This document shows, piece by piece, positions 16,302 through 25,018 of a stretch of DNA of 64,000 nucleotides. Source of the DNA: Actinoplanes derwentensis (GTDB lineage: Bacteria > Actinomycetota > Actinomycetes > Mycobacteriales > Micromonosporaceae). The notes beneath the pieces are model-generated. The model saw only the letters and a list, made by a program, of their open reading frames with translations, did not search any database and had not been told where the DNA came from. Each line of letters starts with the position of its first letter. Within the stretch, counting starts at the first letter, position 1. The DNA lies in NCBI RefSeq assembly GCF_900104725.1, contig NZ_LT629758.1, positions 7,774,001 to 7,838,000 on the forward strand. The letters run 5' to 3'. Position numbers and translations under genes: made by a program.

Positions 16302-16619
16302 AAGATTTCCCAGTTCAGCGGTAGTGAACGACCGGTAGAAGTGTTTCGCATCGCCGAGTAGACGGTGCCCAGCCAGATCAGGGCGTCCACGTAGGTGTCG
16401 ACGGAACCGGGCCGGCTCGTGGTGTCGAACATCCACGGCTGGACGCCGGTGTGAGCAGGGCTGCCCGCCGGCGATCAGCCGTTGAGAGTCGGCATCCCCT
16501 TCAGCAGCGATCCGGTCTACCTCGCCCTGGAGCGCGTCAAGTCGCTCGGCCGCCTCGCGGATCCTTCCGGTGCCGCCGCCCCGCCGTGCCCAGGTGAGTC
16601 GGCCTTTCACCGCGCTCAC
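16298..16619 (-). pseudogene. frameshifted gene upstream of the ASCH gene
   Basis: From the GTG at 16619 a coding-like helical stretch (REAAERLDALQGEVDRIAAEG) reads to about 16455. After that, coding-like sequence (QPWMFDTTSRPGSVDTYVD, then ALIWLG) continues in another frame and ends at a TGA overlapping the ASCH ATG. One indel near 16450-16480 would join them into a protein of about 105 residues. A sequencing error is an equally simple explanation. The family is not recognised. Confidence 0.4.
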
Positions 16620-16691
16620 CCACCCGTAGGGTGCCTTCTATCCACCGGCAGGCACTCACACCCACCTGACCGGGCGCCTACCGGTCATCGG

Positions 16692-18584
16692 TCACCAGCT
16701 GAAGTCGGCGCCACCGATGGGTGTTCCCGGGATCGGCTGCTGCGGCGCGAGCGCCTGCAACTGCACGATGCCGCTGGTCAACGCGGCCGCGAGGTGGGCA
16801 TCGTCGGTGTCGAGGACGGTGTCGAACACCGAGCGGACCTCCGGGGCTGTGTGATAGCGGGCCCGGCCACGGAGCCTGCGCCACACCTGGCCGGGCGTGT
16901 ACTGGCCGCGGTCGAGGCCGTGCCGGGCGAACCATAGATCACAGCCGGCGCTGTACGCGGACTGCACCAGGGCGCGGCCCGGATCGTTCTCGGCGCACAG
17001 CAAGTCGTAGCCGTGCGCGTCGAATCGGTGCGGGGCATCCGGGGCCCCGGCGACGTGGAACTGAGCGTTGATCCATGTCGCTCCGGAATGCACCGGGAAC
17101 GTCGCCGTGGACAAGCCGACGACACGGCATTCGCGCGCCGGGACCTCCTCGAGGTCGCCGGCATCCTCGGCAGGCGGCAGCCACCACGCCCGGTCTCCCA
17201 GCCGCAGCCCACCGCCGTCGATCAGCCATTGCCGTCCCACCAGTGCGGTGACCCGAGAAGGCTCATACAACAGACGCGCCGACCCCGAGTCGTCCCAGCC
17301 CTCGCTGCTGACCGTCATCACCGCGGCCCGGCGCAGATCATCTGCCGCCGAGGTAGGCGCCAGCATCACCTCCAGCCAACTCGCCAGGCCCGGGCTCGTC
17401 AGCCGCAACCCGACATCGGCCAGGTCGACCTCGTCCGGTAGACGGTCCTGGTCCCGGCACAACGCGGTCAGCACCAGCGCGATCAGCAGATCCGAGCCGT
17501 CCACCGGCACGAGGTGAGATTCCGGCGGGCCGGCCTGGGCGGCATCGACCAGATACCCGGCCCGCGCCCACGCCGTATCCCACAGCGCCCCGACATCGAT
17601 CGGCGGCCGGACCGCCACCGCCGGGACACGCCGCCGAGCCGCAACGACCTGCGCCCGGTGTTCGTCGGGCACCGCCCCGACCCTCACGATGCCGCCGACC
17701 GGATCGAGCGGCCTGGGCTGCGGTGCCGGCTGATCCGCATCGATCCCGCCGATGAAGGCATTCTCCTCGTCCATCACCCGCCATAGGTGCAGGAGCGCCT
17801 CGGAGACGACCGGCCGCTTGATGCCGGGCGGGCGCATCGCCAACAGGATCCGCCCCGCCGCACGAACAGCCTCGGCCCAGCCCGGGTCCACGCCGTGCAG
17901 CGTGCACAGCAGCGCCCGATCGGGGTACTGCCAGGAACTCGGCATCCACACGGTCAGGTCACCGGCCTCCGACATCTGCCCGTACCAGCCGCCCAGAGCC
18001 GGTACCTGTGACATGCCGTCCGGTACCAGGTCCCGGCCGGTGAGCTCCTGCGCCCCGCGGGCCTGCATCGTCTCCGACAGCACGTCCACCAGGCGCTCGT
18101 CGCCGCCTCCCCACCTGCCGGGAGACAGCACCACCTGCCCGACCGGCGCCGCCGGCCGCCAGGACAGCATCGGCAACCCGTCCGGCGCCACCGACGTCTC
18201 CCACACCACCAGCGATTCCGGCCCGTCCGCACCGGCAGGCCCCGCCCCCGGCCCGACGGCACACGACTGCCCCTCGACTGCCCACTCGGGCAGCTCCGCC
18301 CACGGCCGTACCGGCGCCGAGGCGCACCGCTCATGAACACGAGCCAGCCACCAACGCGCCAACACCAGTTCGCGCGGCCTCACCGGCGACATACTGCTGT
18401 CCCCGCCGTCACCACCGGCCACCTCAACACGGCGAAACAACACAGCACGCGTCGCCCCGCCCGACGCATCACCCAGACAACCGCACTCCGGGCAGCGGAA
18501 CCGGGCCCCCGCCACACTCCTCAAGATCAAATCCCGTCGGGGCAGACTGTCCCCCAGATACTCGATGATCTCGTCAGCGATCAC
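16692..18584 (-). CDS. large hypothetical protein with N-terminal zinc-binding motif (630 aa)
   Basis: I do not recognise the family. The N-terminus carries CPECGC (C31, C34, C36), and HERC follows (H84, C87), together a plausible zinc site. The rest is Trp- and Pro-rich with mixed alpha/beta character; segments such as WQYPDRALLCTLHGVDP and SEALLHLWRVMDEENAFI look conserved, not random. No transmembrane segment or signal is visible. The start is a GTG with GAGGTGGG upstream. It could be a cytoplasmic nucleic-acid or protein-binding factor; this is inference. Confidence 0.65.
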   Translation of the reverse strand: MIADEIIEYLGDSLPRRDLILRSVAGARFRCPECGCLGDASGGATRAVLFRRVEVAGGDGGDSSMSPVRPRELVLARWWLARVHERCASAPVRPWAELPEWAVEGQSCAVGPGAGPAGADGPESLVVWETSVAPDGLPMLSWRPAAPVGQVVLSPGRWGGGDERLVDVLSETMQARGAQELTGRDLVPDGMSQVPALGGWYGQMSEAGDLTVWMPSSWQYPDRALLCTLHGVDPGWAEAVRAAGRILLAMRPPGIKRPVVSEALLHLWRVMDEENAFIGGIDADQPAPQPRPLDPVGGIVRVGAVPDEHRAQVVAARRRVPAVAVRPPIDVGALWDTAWARAGYLVDAAQAGPPESHLVPVDGSDLLIALVLTALCRDQDRLPDEVDLADVGLRLTSPGLASWLEVMLAPTSAADDLRRAAVMTVSSEGWDDSGSARLLYEPSRVTALVGRQWLIDGGGLRLGDRAWWLPPAEDAGDLEEVPARECRVVGLSTATFPVHSGATWINAQFHVAGAPDAPHRFDAHGYDLLCAENDPGRALVQSAYSAGCDLWFARHGLDRGQYTPGQVWRRLRGRARYHTAPEVRSVFDTVLDTDDAHLAAALTSGIVQLQALAPQQPIPGTPIGGADFSW

Positions 18585-18820
18585 AGCAAACCCACCTCAC
18601 CCGCCGGGCATCGACCGGACACACCACGAGGCCACGAGGCCGACGACATCATCAAAGTCACCACGATCCACCCCGCCCGTCAACGATCGGCGCTGCCGCC
18701 CGGCGACACCCAGGCCAAGAATGGCCCACCGCACCAACACCACCAGTTCACGACAAGACCTTGCTGAGGAACCCGGCAGGGCAACACCCCCGCCGAATAC
18801 ACCCGGCCCGCCCCGGTAAG

Positions 18821-19204
18821 GCCCTGCGCACCCGCCTCGCGGCTGTGCCGGCCGGCACGCTGACCGCCGGTCCCGCCCTGGCCGCCACGACCGCGGTCAT
18901 GCTCGACATCGACGGCGACCAGCCCGGCCAACTGTGGACGACGCTGACCACCAGCGTCCGACAAGCGATCACCGACGTACTCGGCTCCAAGGCGGTCGCC
19001 AACCCGCCCGGCCCACCACACATCACCCTCGCCTACGGCATCGGCGACACCGACTCCGGCCCCATCCAAGGGGCACTACGCCACCGAGCACGGCCCGCCC
19101 GCGCACCACTGACGATCGACGCCGTGTACTTGGTCGATGTCATCCAGGACCCGCAGCAGGCGGTATACCACTGGTCAACGGTCACATCCTTTCTACTCGG
19201 ATAG
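18821..19204 (+). pseudogene. 5'-truncated 2H phosphoesterase (2'-5' RNA ligase-like)
   Basis: The remaining ~128 residues align in style with the C-terminal half of actinobacterial 2'-5' RNA ligase-family proteins: LTAGPALAATTAVMLDID, a helix ending in DVLGS, the second His-x-Thr motif in PHITLAYG, and a closing strand YHWSTVTSFLLG. These enzymes need two HxT/S motifs; the first, with the N-terminal half, is absent in every frame upstream. The loss suggests decay by deletion. Confidence 0.6.
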
Positions 19205-19468
19205 CCGTGTGAGCAGCAGGTTCTGCAGAAGGCATCGATCTTCGGACCCCGCCCCGGCAGGGCGGCGTCCCGCCCGGGCAATTAGCTCATCCTGCGTAGG
19301 GCAGGACCGTTGGAGTGCCGTGCGCCTCACCGTAGAGCCGCCGCAGGCAGGCAGTTTCGTGCTGACTCTCTGACGGCTATCGCCGCGCCGAGTGCGCCCC
19401 GGCCGCGAGCGGTAGCCGTCGGCGTGGTGATCCGGGGACTGGCTTCCCGGGTTCTTGCCTTGGCTGGG

Positions 19469-20851
19469 TCAGTGGACGCCGATTCGGGTGGCGAGGTTGC
19501 GCAGCGCGGCTGGGGTGGGTGTGGGGGAGTGCAGCAGGGTGGTGACGAGGTCGCGGACGCTGGTCCGGTCGACTTCCTGGGGGGCATGGCGGTAGGCGGC
19601 GAGGACGGCGTGGGCTGCTTTGTCGGCGCGGCCGTGAGCTGACCATGCGCGGGCGGTGTCGACGAGGTACCGGCCATGGCGTTCGGGGGTGGGCAGCAGG
19701 GCCGGGTTGATGCTGGCGGCGTGTTGTAGGGCGGTGCCGGTTTCGCCGAGCGTGGTGTGGACGCTGATGCGGTACATGGCGACGGTGGTAGCGGTGAACG
19801 GGATGAGGCCGGCCGGTGGGTGGTTGTCGAGTTGGTCAGCGGCCGCGCCGGCTTCCCGGATGTAGGTGTCAGCGGCGCCGGGATTGCCTGCTTGGGCAGC
19901 TGTGTAGGCGGCGGTGCACATCAGGTTGCCGTAGGCGGCCAGAGTGACCGGGACGGGGGTCGCGTGCAGGATGTCGAGTTGTTCCGCGGTGCCGGTGAGT
20001 AGATCGAGGGCGGCCGTGTGGTGGCCGTCGCGGCGCATGGTGATGGCGAGGACGTGGGTTGCCGCGGTGATCGCGGCCTGGTCACCGGAGCTGACTGCTG
20101 CGGTGCGCCCGCGGTCCGCCATGGTCAGGGCTATGGCGTCGTCGCCGTGTTTGGTAGCCGCGCTGGAGGCCACTTGATAGGCGTGAGACAACAGTGCGGT
20201 GACCCTGTCGCGGATCTGGCCGGTACTGGCCGCGGCGGTGGCGTGCAAACCGGCGATGAGAGCGGGCAGCCCGGCTATGACAATGCTGTATCGGGCGTCG
20301 CGGTAAGCGCGGTCGGCGGCCCGCACGCTGGCGGTGGCCTGGTCGATGGTGAGCGGCTCGGCCGGCAGATGGGTGGAGATTAGAAGCTGATCGAGGCGGG
20401 GTTGGCCTTGTTCGGCCGCGGTGGCCGGGAGGCTGGAGCTGGCCACGGTGGTGAGGGCTGCGGCGCCGGCGCCGGCCAGGAACGTACGTCGTCGCATCGG
20501 ATCACCGTCCTCTTTCCGCAGACTAGCCGGATCCGGGTCGGGTTGGGCAGTGGGCGCGGCGTGTCGTCCCCCGGTGGAGGAGAGCCCGACAAACTCGGCG
20601 GGAACGCCGAGCAGACAGGCAAGTCTGCGGCGTACTTCCACCTGGTCGATCGGGTGTTGGCCGCGCTCGATGCGCGACAGTGTGGAGGCCGAGGAGCCGT
20701 ACACCCGGCCGAGTTCCTCCAGCGTGAGACCGGCGGCCTGGCGTGCCAGCCGGAGGACGGTTCCCGGTTTCTCGTCGTGGACGGCCTGTCTCAGCTCGGC
20801 GGATACCCACACCGCATGTGTCTGTGCGACGAGCGGGGTCGCTGCATCCAT
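19469..20851 (-). CDS. XRE-family regulator with TPR-like tail (460 aa)
   Basis: The helix-turn-helix is at about residues 31-66 (LRLARQAAGLTLEELGRVYG, then SASTLSRIERG). An internal twin-arginine-like stretch (MRRRTFLAGAGAAALTTVA) near 119-137 is a common feature of this family and is probably not an export signal. The remaining ~310 residues are TPR-like helices (AIAGLPALIAGLHATAAAST, AAHAVLAAYRHAP). The ATG at 20851 is chosen because it begins the family-like sequence; the upstream extension crosses the operator-like repeats at 20896-20931. Autoregulation through those repeats is plausible. Confidence 0.85.
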   Translation of the reverse strand: MDAATPLVAQTHAVWVSAELRQAVHDEKPGTVLRLARQAAGLTLEELGRVYGSSASTLSRIERGQHPIDQVEVRRRLACLLGVPAEFVGLSSTGGRHAAPTAQPDPDPASLRKEDGDPMRRRTFLAGAGAAALTTVASSSLPATAAEQGQPRLDQLLISTHLPAEPLTIDQATASVRAADRAYRDARYSIVIAGLPALIAGLHATAAASTGQIRDRVTALLSHAYQVASSAATKHGDDAIALTMADRGRTAAVSSGDQAAITAATHVLAITMRRDGHHTAALDLLTGTAEQLDILHATPVPVTLAAYGNLMCTAAYTAAQAGNPGAADTYIREAGAAADQLDNHPPAGLIPFTATTVAMYRISVHTTLGETGTALQHAASINPALLPTPERHGRYLVDTARAWSAHGRADKAAHAVLAAYRHAPQEVDRTSVRDLVTTLLHSPTPTPAALRNLATRIGVH

Positions 20852-20895
20852 CTCCGGGACGGTAGCGGGTGGGGCTGATCGAGGCACGTGCGCGG

Positions 20896-20932
20896 ATTTG
20901 CAGCTTCTGCAAACCGATGTCACGTTCTGCAA
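20896..20932. promoter_or_regulatory. operator-like palindrome TTTGCA-N5-TGCAAA plus repeated half-site
   Basis: A perfect TTTGCA-GCTTC-TGCAAA dyad (20896-20912) lies between the XRE gene and the divergent gene at 21014. A second TTCTGCAA starts exactly 20 bp after the first (20904 and 20924), two helical turns. The same TTTGCA-N5-TGCAAA design recurs at 27650. This is likely a regulator-binding site; the binding protein is inferred. Confidence 0.6.
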
Positions 20933-21013
20933 TCGCCATGTCGCTCATGGTGGTCGATGGGGGTTGATGGATGCAGGCCACGGCACCCCGCCGGAACCTG
21001 ACAGGAGGATCTG

Positions 21014-21481
21014 ATGTCCACTCTCAGCACCGCCACCATCACGACCCCCGCTCTGGTCGGCGGGAGGTCGCTGATCTCCGCCGGACTGTTCGCCCGGCTG
21101 ACCGCCCGCATCGCCGACGAGCACCCCGAGCTGGCGACGGACATGCCGGCCCGGATCATGGACCAGGCCCTGGCATTCCTCGGCACCTGCGCGGTGGCGA
21201 CCCGGCCGGTCGGCCCGAGCGAGACGGTCGATATCGGGTGGCACACCTTCGTCCTCTACACCGCCGAGTACGCCGAGTTCTGCACCCGGGTCGCGGGCCG
21301 GTTCATCCACCACGTGCCGGACGACGACCCGACCGTGTCGCCCGTCCAGGTGAAGCTCGCCGACGTCGTCGCCGTCATCACCGCGGCCGGCTACCGCGTC
21401 GACCCCGGGCTGTGGCCGCTGGAGGCCCGCAGCGACTGCTCGCAGTGCCACGCTGGCTGCCACGACACCCCCGTCAAGTAG
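21014..21481 (+). CDS. glycine-rich-domain-like hypothetical protein (155 aa)
   Basis: A strong AGGAGG precedes the ATG. The sequence contains VDIGWHTFVLYTAEYAEFC and GRFIHHVP, a signature seen in short actinobacterial proteins annotated as glycine-rich-domain-containing, followed by a Cys-rich tail (SDCSQCHAGCH) that may bind metal. Function is unknown. It is divergent from the XRE regulator across the TTTGCA dyad and may be its target. Confidence 0.65.
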   Translation: MSTLSTATITTPALVGGRSLISAGLFARLTARIADEHPELATDMPARIMDQALAFLGTCAVATRPVGPSETVDIGWHTFVLYTAEYAEFCTRVAGRFIHHVPDDDPTVSPVQVKLADVVAVITAAGYRVDPGLWPLEARSDCSQCHAGCHDTPVK

Positions 21482-21550
21482 CCTCCCGGCCGGTGGGGGC
21501 GCGGCGTAGCCTGGTCGACGCCTTGCCCCCACCGCGACGGAGGACTCGCT

Positions 21551-22345
21551 GTGCCCCGGTTCCACTGGCATCAGCTACCGCCCGCAGCCCGCTCGGCAGT
21601 CGAAGCCCGGACCGGGCCGGTCGAGCGGGCGCTGGCGGTACAGGCCGGCTCGGTCGCCGACATGACGGCGATCCTGCACACCGGGCAGGGCGAGGTGTTC
21701 TGCAAGGCCGTCCGCGAGACCCACCGGCTGGCGTGGCTGCATCGCCGTGAGGCCGCATTCAACCCGCACCTGCCGGAGTTCGCGCCGCGGCTGCGGTGGC
21801 ACGTCGAAGCAGTCGGCTGGATCCTGCTCGGTTTCGACAGGGCACCCGGGCGCCATGCCGACGTGACGCCCGGATCGCCCGACCTGCCGCGCTTGGCGCA
21901 GACCCTGACCAGGATGGCCGCCACCCCGGCACCAGACCCTCCGGTACGAATCCAACCAGCGACGACGCGATGGGCGGACTACGTCCCCCCGGATGTCGTC
22001 GACGGTGACACCCTCGTACACACCGACATGAACACCGCCAACTTCCTGGTCGACCCGACCTCGATCGCGGTAGTCGACTGGGCAATGCCGTGCCGCGGAG
22101 CATCCTGGCTCGACACGGCGCTCATGACCGTCCGCCTCATCTGCGCCGGCCACACCCCACAGCAGGCGGAACAGTGGGCAGCGCAAGTCCCGGTATGGCG
22201 GGACGGCCCACCGGATGCCATCACCGCGTTCGCTGGTGCGTGCGCCGTACGCGGCGAGGAGTGGGCCGACCGGTCACCGGCGCCGCACTTCCGGAGGCTT
22301 GCCGACGCCAGCCACGACTGGGCCCGCTATCGGCGTCAGCCGTGA
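21551..22345 (+). CDS. aminoglycoside phosphotransferase-like kinase (264 aa)
   Basis: The APH/choline-kinase-like fold is indicated by the catalytic loop LVHTDMNTANFLVD (H157, D159, N164) and the metal-binding VVDWAMP (D176), in correct order and spacing. The N-lobe is shortened but retains a plausible strand with Lys (EVFCKAVRET). These kinases phosphorylate small molecules; nothing shows that this one acts on antibiotics. The GTG at 21551 has GGAGGA upstream. It lies 70 bases after the glycine-rich-like gene. Confidence 0.8.
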   Translation: MPRFHWHQLPPAARSAVEARTGPVERALAVQAGSVADMTAILHTGQGEVFCKAVRETHRLAWLHRREAAFNPHLPEFAPRLRWHVEAVGWILLGFDRAPGRHADVTPGSPDLPRLAQTLTRMAATPAPDPPVRIQPATTRWADYVPPDVVDGDTLVHTDMNTANFLVDPTSIAVVDWAMPCRGASWLDTALMTVRLICAGHTPQQAEQWAAQVPVWRDGPPDAITAFAGACAVRGEEWADRSPAPHFRRLADASHDWARYRRQP

Positions 22346-22457
22346 AGGTCCAGGCCCTTGAACGCGCCCACCCGCCCGAGCGGTACGCCCGCGACCATCG
22401 CGGCCAGGAGCCAGTGCAAGTTGGCCGCCCAGGTATCCGGAGGCAACTTTCCGAAGG

Positions 22458-23252
22458 CTATCCCTGCGCCGGGATGTGCCAGGGGCAGCGGGTTTGTTGC
22501 CTGGTCGTGCAGTACGGACACGACGCGGGTTCCGGGATGAAGCCCGGGGTCAGCACGGCGCGCAGGACTGTCGCGGTGCCGGCGGCGAGCAGTTCGTCGA
22601 TGTCGGCATCCTGGTAGCGGCGGTTGTTGTTGGTGCCGTACCAGCAAAAGCCGATCCCGTCCATGACTCGGAACACGGCGAAACTGTCGGTCGCCACGAC
22701 GCTACCGGTCAGCAGACCGGCAGCAGGTGGAGGCACGGGCGCGAGGGTGGCTGCCGATAGCGGGGAGAGGGCGGCCTCTCCGGCATCGGTGAGCCGGGCG
22801 ATGCCAGCAAGGCCGTCCGGGCCTGGCGGGTGGACGAACCCGGCATCGATGAACGACTGGATCTGGGCAGTCATGATCTTCGTGGTGGTACGGCTGTCAG
22901 GCTCCCGGCACTCCCATCGGTGCTCGCCCTCGCGCACGAGCGCGTAGGAGACACGATGGTGCTGGACGGCGGTGAGTAGTCGGAGGTCGGCGTCGCTCGG
23001 CGAAGCCAGAGCCGTGTTCCCGGCGTCGGTGATCCGGGCGGCGCCGGACACGCGCGGCTTCGGCTCGTGGACGAGGCCGGACTCGATCAGGAAGTGCATC
23101 CGTGAGCCAGGGATCCTCTTATCTGCGGTGCTGTCCGGGTCTCTACGCTGCCACAGGTGCCCACTGCCGCGGATAGCCGGCGAGTAGAAGACCCGCTTCT
23201 GTTGGATGGCGGCGAGCAACTGCTGTTCGGCCGCGGTGAGCGCGCGGGTCAT
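22458..23252 (-). CDS. protein with duplicated winged-helix-like domains and Zn-like tail (264 aa)
   Basis: Two related blocks of about 80 residues are visible: RALTAAEQQLLAAIQQKRVF to ITDAGNTALA, and ADLRLLTAVQHHRVSYAL to LTDAGEAALS, each ending in the helix-strand typical of winged helices. A linker and a domain with CWYGTNNNRRYQDADIDELL follow, then CPYC...CPWH, a possible zinc ligand set. The ATG at 23252 overlaps the preceding small gene (ATGA) and has AGGAGG upstream. It could bind DNA, but the family is not recognised. Confidence 0.65.
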   Translation of the reverse strand: MTRALTAAEQQLLAAIQQKRVFYSPAIRGSGHLWQRRDPDSTADKRIPGSRMHFLIESGLVHEPKPRVSGAARITDAGNTALASPSDADLRLLTAVQHHRVSYALVREGEHRWECREPDSRTTTKIMTAQIQSFIDAGFVHPPGPDGLAGIARLTDAGEAALSPLSAATLAPVPPPAAGLLTGSVVATDSFAVFRVMDGIGFCWYGTNNNRRYQDADIDELLAAGTATVLRAVLTPGFIPEPASCPYCTTRQQTRCPWHIPAQG

Positions 23253-23404
23253 GATGCCTCCTGCGGGGACAGCGGGATGGGAACGTAGAGCGCGGGCTCC
23301 CCGTGACTGTCTCTCCGAGACGTGTCGGTATCGGTCACCGGCTGGGCCAGCCGGCAGCCGGTGCGGAGCATCTCACCGCTGCCCCCGGAGACTTTCGGAG
23401 CCAC
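23249..23404 (-). CDS. small coupled protein (51 aa)
   Basis: A short frame from a GTG at 23404, four bases after the stop of the upstream gene, to a TGA overlapping the ATG of the winged-helix-like gene. It has no independent ribosome-binding site, so translation would depend on coupling. It is Ser/Pro-rich with no recognised domain. Confidence 0.4.
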   Translation of the reverse strand: MAPKVSGGSGEMLRTGCRLAQPVTDTDTSRRDSHGEPALYVPIPLSPQEAS

Positions 23405-23408
23405 GATG

Positions 23409-24338
23409 TCAGGGCTGCGGCGGCTGGGCGCTTTCGCGGGCGGAGGCCAGATTGCGGGCGATCGTGACCGCCGCGTACCGGGCGGCAGCCGTCGAGATCG
23501 GCGGATCCATGGTCCCGATAGCCCGGGCATAACGGCTTTGCTGTTCCAGCGGCAGCTCCGCCAGCATCCCGGTGATGGCCCGTTGCACATGGCCGTACGC
23601 GTCACCGGGCGCCGGCGGCAGCGCCGGATCGTCGTCGCCCGGGAATCGCAGGCGAGGATCGTCGGGCGTGATCGGTATGGCCAACTGCCGGGCCTCGGCC
23701 ATCACCGTGACCGCTACCCGGCACCACCAGCCCGTGAGCGAGGCCAGAGTCGCACCGTCATCGGGGCGGGCTCCCAGCGCCGCCAGCACCCGCTCCCCGA
23801 GGTCGTGATTTCCGGCGGCGAGCGCGGCCACCACGATCTGGGCCTGCGACCAATTAGCCCGTTCGGCAGGGGTCGGCGGCGGGTGTGCCGCGGCGAGAAA
23901 CCCAGCGATCGACTGCACCGATTCCAGGCCACCCAGCAGCGGCAGCACCTGATCGCTAACCCTCAATGCCAGTGTCAGAAGCGTCGCGCGCTGATCGGCG
24001 CCGTTAGTGACCTGGACCGTGTCGACTGCCACGGCCGACAGCACGCTGAATCCTGCACGGGCCGCAGCCACCAGTCGCTGTGCGGCACCGTCGAACGGCT
24101 CGCTGTCGGCGCCGACGATGACGATCTCGTCGGCCCAAGCCGCCATCAGCGACGCGACCACCGACGCATTGAGGCCCTGACCTCTACCGCCGACGCCCGG
24201 CAACCGCCACGCCTCCCGCAGGACCCGCTCGTCACGCGGGCTCATCTGCACCGCATGCAACAGATGCGCACCCAAACGCTCCACTGCGGCCATCAGCTCA
24301 GCCATCGCTTCGTCGTTCACGTCGGGCATCCTGGTCAC
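23409..24338 (-). CDS. helical hypothetical protein (309 aa)
   Basis: Nearly all helical and Ala-rich, without signal peptide or membrane segment. GGAGGTGACC precedes the ATG. No domain is recognised; repeated helix pairs (LLHAVQMSPRDERVLREAW, SQAQIVVAALAAGN) suggest an alpha-solenoid. It heads a three-gene unit with the small protein and the winged-helix-like protein, and lies 56 bases downstream of the PAP2-like gene, so it may be the tail of the operon starting at 27284. Confidence 0.65.
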   Translation of the reverse strand: MTRMPDVNDEAMAELMAAVERLGAHLLHAVQMSPRDERVLREAWRLPGVGGRGQGLNASVVASLMAAWADEIVIVGADSEPFDGAAQRLVAAARAGFSVLSAVAVDTVQVTNGADQRATLLTLALRVSDQVLPLLGGLESVQSIAGFLAAAHPPPTPAERANWSQAQIVVAALAAGNHDLGERVLAALGARPDDGATLASLTGWWCRVAVTVMAEARQLAIPITPDDPRLRFPGDDDPALPPAPGDAYGHVQRAITGMLAELPLEQQSRYARAIGTMDPPISTAAARYAAVTIARNLASARESAQPPQP

Positions 24339-24394
24339 CTCCGCAGGTATCCCAACCGCGCCCTGAACTATTGCTCACGGGCTGACCCAATGAC

Positions 24395-25018
24395 TTACGA
24401 CCATAGGGGAAGCAGCACTCCGGTGGCGAACATACCGACTACGGCGCCAGCAATCACCTGGCCGACTGTGTGATCCCGGATCTCAACCCTCGACCACATT
24501 ACTGCTGCGGCTATCACCGCGGTGGGTAGCAGCCACACCGGGTGGAAAAGGACCACAGTTGCCACGGCGACGCCAGCGGCAACAAGTGCGTGGATAGAGA
24601 TCTTCCACTTCAAGGCCAGGGTAATAGGTGTCGCAATGGCGAGGGCAGCCACCATGCAGGCGATCAGCGCGAGCAGCTGACGTGGTGCATCCGCCCAGGC
24701 AAGCAACACGGTTCCCGCGGTCGTGGAACCCACACAAACGAGAAGTGGAAGGCTACGACGGTCACGTTCGGGGACGTGATGGTTGCTCCACTGGCCGCGC
24801 TTCACCCCGCGGATGATGTAGGTGATCGGTAGGAAACTCGCTGCTGCAGCGGCGATTAGTCCCCAGAGCGCAGCCTTTTGTGTAGATGGGGCCGTATGCC
24901 AGGCGGTCGAGAGGAGGATCCCGGCAACCAGTACGGCCGGCGACAACAGGTTGGTGATCAGTTTTGCGACACGGCGGCGAAGTCTGATGATGGGGACTGG
25001 GGCGTTACGAACGGGCAC
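24395..25018 (-). CDS. PAP2-like membrane protein (207 aa)
   Basis: About six transmembrane segments are visible. The sequence retains parts of the PAP2 phosphatase signature: WKISIHALVAAG (compare PSGH) and WSRVEIRDHTVGQ (compare SR-x5-H-x3-D, with Gln in the last place). The first motif (K-x6-RP) is not seen, so activity is doubtful. The GTG at 25018 overlaps the upstream coding end by 14 bases and has GGACGG before it. An upstream in-frame ATG would overlap much further. Probably co-expressed with the MAB_1171c-like protein. Confidence 0.65.
   Translation of the reverse strand: MPVRNAPVPIIRLRRRVAKLITNLLSPAVLVAGILLSTAWHTAPSTQKAALWGLIAAAAASFLPITYIIRGVKRGQWSNHHVPERDRRSLPLLVCVGSTTAGTVLLAWADAPRQLLALIACMVAALAIATPITLALKWKISIHALVAAGVAVATVVLFHPVWLLPTAVIAAAVMWSRVEIRDHTVGQVIAGAVVGMFATGVLLPLWS

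Noticed and set aside
19221..19230. 10-bp palindrome TTCTGCAGAA
   Set aside because: Short enough to occur by chance and not placed before a supported gene; it lacks the N5 spacing of the two TTTGCA dyads.
21551..22345. Antibiotic-resistance gene (aminoglycoside phosphotransferase)
   Set aside because: Only the general APH-like kinase motifs are present; nothing specific to a drug-modifying enzyme is visible.
23322..24473. Plus-strand 383-codon frame across the helical gene
   Set aside because: Antisense shadow rich in Arg/His/Gln. The minus strand has good starts, ribosome-binding sites and coupled genes.
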